From: Stenogyne calaminthoides
Lineage: Eukaryota; Streptophyta; Magnoliopsida; Lamiales; Lamiaceae
NCBI GenBank assembly: GCA_037126765.1
Contig: JBBCBC010000034.1
Coordinates: forward strand, 19,342,691 to 19,406,690
Direction: 5' to 3'
DNA: 64,000 bases
Under the pieces are notes generated by a model. It searched no databases. It was not told the DNA's origin and worked only from the letters and a program-made list of their open reading frames with translations. This document shows, piece by piece, positions 58,101-64,000 of this stretch; positions within the stretch are counted from its first letter, which is position 1; each line of letters starts with the position of its first letter. The translations under genes and the position numbers were made by a program.

Positions 58101-58178
58101 AAATGGAAACTTTATCAGATTTTCAACATACCACAAGATCAAAGAGAGATGCCAGAAGGATACAAGCCTAAAGAGTGA
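55152..58178 (+). pseudogene. Copia-3 extra ORF after pol (env-like position)
   Basis: Legible blocks: MITHGMGKIMCNYAELATKI (55152), NLNKVAVILQDKMPKAKWEQ with SYKAFLTATSVIFGPP (55697-56086), a Lys-rich then Ser/Glu/Pro-rich stretch (56083-56370), IDELYPELVAHPAIREEVME (56405-56854), and a C-terminal end FQRFYFDILSKTQITDPQQT stopping at 58178. SIRE-type plant copia elements carry an additional ORF in this place, often called env-like because it can have coiled coils. I see no clear membrane segment here, so the name is positional only. Frame changes break it in several places. Confidence 0.65.
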
Positions 58179-58370
58179 AGAATCAGAAGACTACTCAGGA
58201 TCAGCTGATTTTATTTTCAATTTTTCTGATGTAACATGTAATCAACATCCTTAATGAGAAAAGTTTATTTTCTGATCATAAGACAAAGTCTCATTGTCTT
58301 CTGATTATATGCTCTTAACTGTTCTATTTTTATCAACTGCTTTGGTTTCTCAAAGTGTTTTGGTTTCATC

Positions 58371-58384
58371 AAAAAGGGGGAAAT
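58371..58384 (+). promoter_or_regulatory. Polypurine tract of Copia-3
   Basis: AAAAAGGGGGAAAT sits directly before the TG of the 3' LTR, the classic SIRE-type plus-strand primer. Confidence 0.88.
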
Positions 58385-59972
58385 TGTTGGGAAATTTATA
58401 GTTTTGATGAAAGTTCCAAAAAAACACATGTAATAGGACCAGTCAGACCTGTTAGCTGACTGATGATTATATTACCTGCTATAGGAGACCAGTTGATAAT
58501 GTTTGTATAGAACAACTGATGTAATAGATAGGTCACATATTGAGGGGGAAACTCAATATGTATAAGTCAGATCTGAAGACTCAAAGGACAGCTGATATCC
58601 GACAGGCTAGAATGCAAGACAAGAACAGAAGATCAGATCGATCTGATCTAGTCAGATGTCTCAGCTGAAGTCATGAAGCTCAAACTCAGAATACTTGAAG
58701 ATCAGATGACGTTCAGAAGATCAGACCAGAAGACCTACATCAGCCGAGTCTGCTAGTTGAAGCTAAGTCAACCGGCACCATAAGACTCCATCAGGTAGAC
58801 TGATCAGTTCAGACTGATCAGGTCAGCTCACCAGGTGAAATCTGATGTTTCACCTGATCATACGACTATGATCTGGACAAGAAGAATGTCAACACTAGTT
58901 GGAAGAACAACACTGAAAAGTGCGTTTGTTCAACCAATAAGAACAAGACACGTATGATCGGAGCCGACAAGTAAGGGATTCGATGCTGCTCTCTCTCTAA
59001 CGGCTATAAAGCACAAGTTCACGATTTCGGCCATGCCGTTCCTGAAGCACGTCACATCAATCCTGCAAACCTACCTAATATAGCCTGAAATTCAAATTGC
59101 TCTCCAACGGCTCTTTGATTTCAAGGTCTATAAATATGGGATCACTTCAAAGTGAAAGAAGATACGGAAACAACAAAAATGCTGAACAATCAAGAAGCTC
59201 AAGCTAATATCAGTTTTCCGCACAAGAACACGAACAAGAAGATTAATTTTTATTAAGTGTTCATCCCATACGTTCTTAGCATAGAAATCTTTTCATCTAG
59301 CTGTTAGGCTGCTTATACGCAAGAAAAGATTTCATAGTTGGAACCAAAAACAATCTTACCCAAACCCCCAAGTTAGGTTAAGTTGTTTAACAAGATTTCA
59401 GACTAGGGTTTCTAGTTCTGATCTCTGGGATCGGTTGAGTGTGAACTCTTTAAACATCTAGTTGGTGTACTGTGTTGGACTAACACATAAAACTAAGTCC
59501 AGTTGGTTAAGTCGGTGCCCCTTGTGATAGGGAAGAGTGGACGTAGGACTGGTTTGTCCGAACCACTATAAATCTTGTGTGCCTTTACTGCTTTGATTAA
59601 CTGTTACACATTCGCACACAACCTTTAAAGCGCATACATATTCCAAGTTGAGATCAGTTAGCACCAAGCTTCTGATCTGATCAAACGTGACACTTCTGTC
59701 AACTGATTAAAAGATTAACTTTGGAATCTGATTTATCAAAACTGGTTTTTCACACGGGTAAAACTTAAGCTTCCGCACACATCAGTTAAACTGATAGTTA
59801 CCGAACTGATCTGCCTTCAGGCGATCAGTAAGTTGGTTATCAGCCCAAACTGATTCACTCACACTCTGATCAGGCTAACTGCTCTCACACCTGATTTGCA
59901 CAAAAGTTTTAGAAGTCTATTCACCCCTCCCCTCTAGACTTCTACCCTCACAAAACCCGTTCGGGACCTACA
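58385..59972 (+). repeat. 3' LTR of Copia-3
   Basis: Nearly identical to 45278-46864; examples of differences are GATTATATT for TTTATATT and AAAATGCTG for AAACACTG. It ends GGGACCTACA before ACCTT. Confidence 0.93.
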
Positions 59973-61069
59973 ACCTTTATCATACCAAATCTTGCAAGTG
60001 GAAATTTATTTTCGGTATGGATAATAATGTTGAGTTGTCTTTACTCCAAGGACAAAGTTATTAATTAATATAAAGCTTGTTCAGTAGCTTAATTAATTAA
60101 TGGACTAATATAATCTTAAATGCGGGAAATAATAACCGGGAGCCATATTATAGTGAAATCGTAATATGGGTTAAGATGGATAGTTCAAAATTAATTTTAT
60201 AGTGTAATAAATTAATATTAATGGACTTGAACAATATTTGGCCCAATATTATAGTTTCATAGTCCATTGAAGGTTCAATCTTAATTCTCCTAAAAAGGCC
60301 CCTCAAATAGCCCAAAAATAAAGTCCAATTAATGAAAGAGAGAAGAAAATATTATTGCCTAATATTTCTTGATATTTTCGAAAATATGTAGGGAAAAGGG
60401 AAGAAAAGATTGTCTTGATTTTCTTGTAGATATTTTATGGAAAGAGATAATCATTGTAGGAATACATAATTATCCCATAAATTCAAGAAGTCAAATCTTG
60501 ATTCTTTATGCCTTGTTATTTTCGAAAATTTAGGAATAAAAGGGGAAGAGATTTTTATGGAAAATTTAAATAAGGAGAAAAGAATATAGGAGATATATTC
60601 AAGATTTCTTGGAGACCAAGAAAAGATTTTTTCCCTATTTTCCTAGCACTAAAAATTGGCCCCCCCATTCCTATATATAGGGGATGAATTTTTCATTCCC
60701 AAGTGCAATTCCATGTGTTGTAAATATTAGAAATCCACAAAGGTGGTAGCATTATATTTTTTGTTTTCTCTCTTGTTAAAATCGTTCGTGCGAATCCTCC
60801 CACCGGATTACATTCGTGGACTTTGGGACATATTTGGGAAGGCAATTTGGGTAGATCCATCGTCTCAACGGTTGTCTCTGCAAGAGGTATGTAATCTCGT
60901 AACTCCTAGTTCCGCATGTTTAGGATTTACGTGAATTACGTGTTCGCATGTTGTTTAATTATTATGTTGAATTAATTTAGGATTAATTCATGCTAGTAAT
61001 TAATTATTTAATTTGAATATGTATTTAAAATCATCTCGAATAGATCCGGGCACCCACATTTTCCCAACA

Positions 61070-61735
61070 TATCAGGTATGCTAAATCTGATGACACTCGA
61101 GTATATGAGTTGGAGAAATCCATAAGTGGTATTTCCAAAGGGTCTCAATCCATGGTTGTCTATTACAATACTTTTAAGTCATTATGGGATGAATGGTTGA
61201 GCTATAGGCCTGCTTTATAGTGTAATTGTGGGGCAATGATTCAATGTACTTGTGAGATTCCTAAAATTGTTGCTAGGACTCAAGAAAAGGATGTTATGAT
61301 AAAATTGTTGGTAGGATTAGATGATAGTTACTCTGCAATCCGAAGTCATATTTTGATGCAGTCTGCATCTTACACTCTGTCTAAAGTGTTTTCTATTCTT
61401 GTTCAAGAATAGTCTCAGAGATCTCTTAAGTGTGGTAGTACTATTTCTCAGTGTGAGTCTGTTGCAATGTTGGCCAAGAATGCCAAGTTTTACAAGGATA
61501 AGAAGAAACCAATGAAATGTAGCCATTGTGAGGGCCCTGGTCATACAGTGGATAGATGCTTCCAATTGATAGGGTATCCCCCTAGGTGGAAGGTCCTAGA
61601 GGTCCTAGGAATGGTATTGAGTGGAAGGGTACTGGAAGTAAGTCAGACACCACTGCAAATGCTATGGTCAGGAATGATGATACTGACCCTGGTGGTATGA
61701 CTAATCCTCTCTTCATTCAAGACATGTTTGAGTAA
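61070..61735 (+). pseudogene. Host-Copia gag, 3' part
   Basis: It continues the gag interrupted at 37454: RYAKSDDTRVYELEKSISGI, YYNTFKSLWDEWLSYRPAL, then TAG at about 61218 (probably a former CAG codon), KLLVGLDDSYSAIRSHILMQ, another TAG at about 61410, and a zinc knuckle CSHCEGPGHTVDRCFQLIGY (61516-61575). The frame is lost near 61600. Confidence 0.88.
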
Positions 61736-61738
61736 TTC

Positions 61739-62281
61739 TTGACTTTCTCCAAGATGCAGAAAGGGTCTGAGAATTCACATGCTGCAGCTGGAGCTTTTAC
61801 TGAGCCAAACCCCGCTACAGGTAATTCAGGTAGTTCTTGCTTTCATGTTGTTTCTTCTGATAAAAATAGTTGGATTCTTGACACTGGTGCTACAGATCAC
61901 ATGACTTATGATTTTTCTATGTTTTCTGCACCACCAGAACCTTCTAATATTAAGATTAAACTTCCTAATAATGCTTTAGCAACTGCTACTTACACTGGAA
62001 ATGTGGTTATAAATGATTTCTTGACATTATACAATGTATTATGTGTTCCTGATTTCACTTTCAACTTACTTTCCATTTCTCATTTAACATCTCACTCTAA
62101 TTGCTCAGTTAGATTTCTGTCCTCACACTGTGTTTTGCAGGACAATCTCGCCAAGAAAGTGATTGGTACTGTTGAGCAATTTGGAGGCCTTTACTGCATA
62201 AAGTCAGAACATGTTAAGCATGCAAATAATGTTTTTTCTTTTGATCCTGTTGTATGGCATTCAAGGTTAGGTCATATCTGA
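61739..62281 (+). pseudogene. Host-Copia protease and integrase start
   Basis: NSWILDTGATDHMTYDFSMF gives the catalytic Asp-Thr-Gly of the aspartic protease. Then come the flap-like NALATATYTGNVVINDFLTL and VPDFTFNLLSISHLTSHSNC. The integrase zinc domain begins at VVWHSRLGHI, where a frameshift introduces TGA at 62279. Spacing and residues are otherwise normal. Confidence 0.88.
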
Positions 62282-62784
62282 TAAGAAAATGCTTCATATT
62301 GTAAATCTGCCCAATGTGCCTAAGACTTTGAACAAAATATTGAATAAGCATGTTTGTGATATTTGTCCTCTTGCAAAACAGAAAAGATCTTCTTTTCCTA
62401 CTAGTACTTCTTCTAAAAATGCTATTTTTGAGATGATCCATTGTGATGTGTGGGGACCTTTCTCAATCTCTTCTTTGCATGGTCATAAGTTTTTCTTAAC
62501 TATTGTAGATGATTATAGCAGGTGTACTTGGGTTTACATGTTGAAACACAAGAGTGATGTGAAAACTTCTATTGAGAATTTTGTGAATATGGTTCAACCC
62601 AATTTTTAACAAATATTAAAATACTCAGGAGTGATAATGGTACTGAGTTTTTATTACATGAATTTTATCATTCAAAAGGTATTATCCATCAGACTTCATG
62701 TGTTGAAACTCCACAGCAAAACGGTGTTGTGGAAAGAAAACATCAACACTTACATCAAGTTGCAAGAGCTTTTCTTTTTCAATC
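62282..62784 (+). pseudogene. Host-Copia integrase core
   Basis: CDICPLAKQKRSSFPTSTSS completes the HHCC zinc site, MIHCDVWGPFSISSLHGH gives the first catalytic Asp, and LRNDNGTEF-like wording (about 62628) the second. VETPQQNGVVERKHQHLHQV gives the Glu. Frame changes occur at about 62605 and 62770. Confidence 0.85.
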
Positions 62785-63783
62785 ATGCTTGCCTCTAAAT
62801 TCTGGAGCTATTGCATTCAAGCTGCAGCACACATCATTAATAGAATTCCATCTGATGTTTTACATCATAAAACTCCTTTTGAAATTTTGTACAAAAAGTT
62901 ACCTGATTACTCTTACTTGAGGTGTTTTGGTTGTCTTTGTTTTGCTAGCACTATATCTGCACATAGAGGGAAATTTGATCCTAGATCTACTAAATGTGTG
63001 TTTTTGGAATACTCTTTTGGAACAAAGGGATACAAATGTTATGATCTCAATACTGGAAAAGTTTTTGTATCTAGAGATGTAAAGTTCTATGAATCTGTAT
63101 TCCCATATTCTGATAAAACTGCAACTGATCAATTCATTAACACTCTGGCTTCTGAATTTGATCAATATAGTACACAGTTTGTTGCAGATTCAATATTTTA
63201 TGATGACACTACTACTTCTCATACTTCTGTACCTGATTCACATAATGTTTTACATCCTGTGATCACTGATAACACTATAGATGACATGATCATCAACACA
63301 CATTCTACCTTACATGATGATGTTGTTTCTATTGTCCCTGATACTTGTGTTCCTGATACTTGTGTTTCTGATATTTGTGATACTGTTGATGGTTTGAGAA
63401 GATCTGACAGAACTAGACACACACCTGCATATTTGGATGTTTATAATACTTCTCTCCCTAATTCTATTAATCATGGGATTAAAAAGGCTAATATGCTCAT
63501 CAAATATCCTATATCTGATTACATTTCAACAGAAATGCTTTCATCTTCCCATAAAGCTTTTACTGCATCTATTTCACAAATTATTGAGCCTAAAACATAC
63601 AAACAGGCTATTAAAGATGAAAATTGGGTTCAGGCCATGAATAAGGAACTTGAGTCCATAGAAAATACACATACATGGTCTCTTGTTAATTTACCGCAGG
63701 GAAAGCATTGCATTGGCTGCAAGTGGGTGTTCAAAGTTAAATACAAGTCAGGTGGCAACATTGAAAGGTACAAGGCCAGGTAA
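62785..63783 (+). pseudogene. Host-Copia integrase C-terminus to RT start
   Basis: A 332-codon open frame: FWSYCIQAAAHIINRIPSDV, RGKFDPRSTKCVFLEYSFGT (typical GKFDPRS motif, with usual GYS read as EYS), a variable acidic linker, then QAIKDENWVQAMNKELESIE and GKHCIGCKWVFKVKYKSGGN entering RT. A TAA at 63781 interrupts the conserved ARLVAKGYTQ phrase. Confidence 0.88.
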
Positions 63784-64000
63784 GTTGCAAAGGGATACAC
63801 ACAAGAAGAAGGTATTGACTACTTTGATACTTTCTCCCGAGTTGCCAAAATCACCACTGTAAGAATCCTTCTCTCTATTGCTATAGCTAAGAAATGGTCC
63901 ATACATCAGTGTGATGTGAATACAGCATTCCTGCATGGTGATTTAGATGAAGAAGTATATGACCCCTCCCCCTGGTTATTGTTCTGTTGATGATACTAGA
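63784..64000 (+). pseudogene. Host-Copia reverse transcriptase, cut by window end
   Basis: VAKGYTQEEGIDYFDTFSRV, VRILLSIAIAKKWSIHQCDV and NTAFLHGDLDEEVY are RT fingers/palm wording. A one-base change near 63960 shifts the frame before the PPGY phrase. The window ends before YVDD. Confidence 0.88.

Larger units (their letters stand above)
45278..59972 (+). mobile_element. Copia-3: SIRE-like Ty1/copia retrotransposon, 14.7 kb
   Basis: The LTRs are 45278-46864 (1587 bp) and 58385-59972 (1588 bp), with a perfect duplication ACCTT (45273-45277 and 59973-59977). By eye the LTRs differ at only about a dozen scattered sites plus one corrupted patch, so this is the youngest element here. The protease motif (WYIDSGCSRHMIG), the RT wording, the extra ORF after pol and the AAAAAGGGGGAAAT tract all fit the SIRE/Maximus group of plant copia elements. 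The coding region is nevertheless full of frame changes, in alternating clean and damaged blocks. Confidence 0.92.
37455..61069 (+). mobile_element. Copia-2: Ty1/copia retrotransposon in Host-Copia gag
   Basis: The LTRs are 37455-39148 (1694 bp) and 44669-61069 (about 1701 bp net of Copia-3). It starts TGTTGGGGTTATACTG. The flanking pentamers are CATCA and TATCA, a target duplication with one substitution. It has a perfect TGGTATCAGAGC primer site, one polyprotein and a polypurine tract. It is about 8.9 kb without the insert. It is the best-preserved retrotransposon here. Confidence 0.92.
44669..61069 (+). repeat. 3' LTR of Copia-2, split by Copia-3
   Basis: It matches 37455-39148. The match breaks at GGGCTCAGAACCTT (45277) and resumes at ACCTTTATCATACC (59973). 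It ends TTTTCCCAACA at 61069. Confidence 0.92.
36842..64000 (+). mobile_element. Host-Copia: Ty1/copia element extending past the window
   Basis: Gag starts at 37106, is interrupted at 37454 by Copia-2, and resumes at 61070 with protease, integrase and RT until the window end. Without Copia-2 the frame joins correctly across the insertion (LYI then RYAKSDD). About 3.5 kb of its own sequence is visible. Confidence 0.88.

Noticed and set aside
55152..58178. Envelope gene of an endogenous retrovirus or a pararetrovirus insertion
   Set aside because: No signal peptide, membrane helix or pararetroviral movement/coat motif is visible. Position and LTR family point to the extra ORF of SIRE-type copia elements.

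Overview
This window looks like repeat-dense chromosomal DNA of a flowering plant, probably a eudicot. It holds nested Ty1/copia and Ty3/gypsy LTR retrotransposons, a plant pogo-like DNA transposon, Stowaway-type and other MITEs, a CACTA-like repeat cluster and GT-AG splice signals. I see no bacterial-type operon, CRISPR array, rRNA or functional tRNA gene. Most of the 64 kb is transposon DNA. The only host-gene candidates are one internal exon near the left edge (391-484) and a broken small secreted-peptide gene (11281-11530).

Layout, left to right. 1-780: exon/intron structure of an unidentified gene. 781-9745: a CACTA-like end with inverted GACGGTTTT repeats opens a tandemly duplicated non-coding unit (copy A about 805-4150, copy B about 4165-9745). 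Copy B is interrupted by a 2.2 kb pogo-like element with a broken transposase (4966-7183); copy A keeps the matching empty site. 9746-12634: single-copy DNA with two MITEs, a tRNA-like SINE fragment, the peptide remnant and a foldback element. 12635-33711: a 0.5 kb MITE split by a 20.6 kb Tat-like gypsy element (12837-33404, TSD CATGT). The gypsy integrase is split by a copia element (Copia-1, 17210-28359), whose 3' LTR is split by a solo LTR (25805-27876, TSD GAAGA). 33712-36550: a truncated copia fragment and a small MITE. About 36550-64000: a copia element (Host-Copia) running off the right edge. Its gag is split by Copia-2 (37455-61069), and the 3' LTR of Copia-2 is split by a 14.7 kb SIRE-like element (Copia-3, 45278-59972, TSD ACCTT). 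Insertion order follows directly from the nesting.

No element in the window has an intact polyprotein. Copia-2 is the best preserved, with a few nonsense and frameshift changes. Copia-1 and Copia-3 look far more damaged. Much of that damage has a strand-symmetric CAG-to-CGA / CTG-to-TCG signature that even makes the two copies of one target-site duplication differ. I infer that part of it is a sequencing or polishing artefact at CHG-methylated sites rather than mutation.

The gypsy element carries an intron-containing antisense gene between integrase and 3' LTR, with its own TATA box and four matched splice boundaries. Copia-3 carries an extra sense ORF and a possible antisense transcription unit between pol and 3' LTR. 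I found no cooperating gene system beyond these transposon functions.
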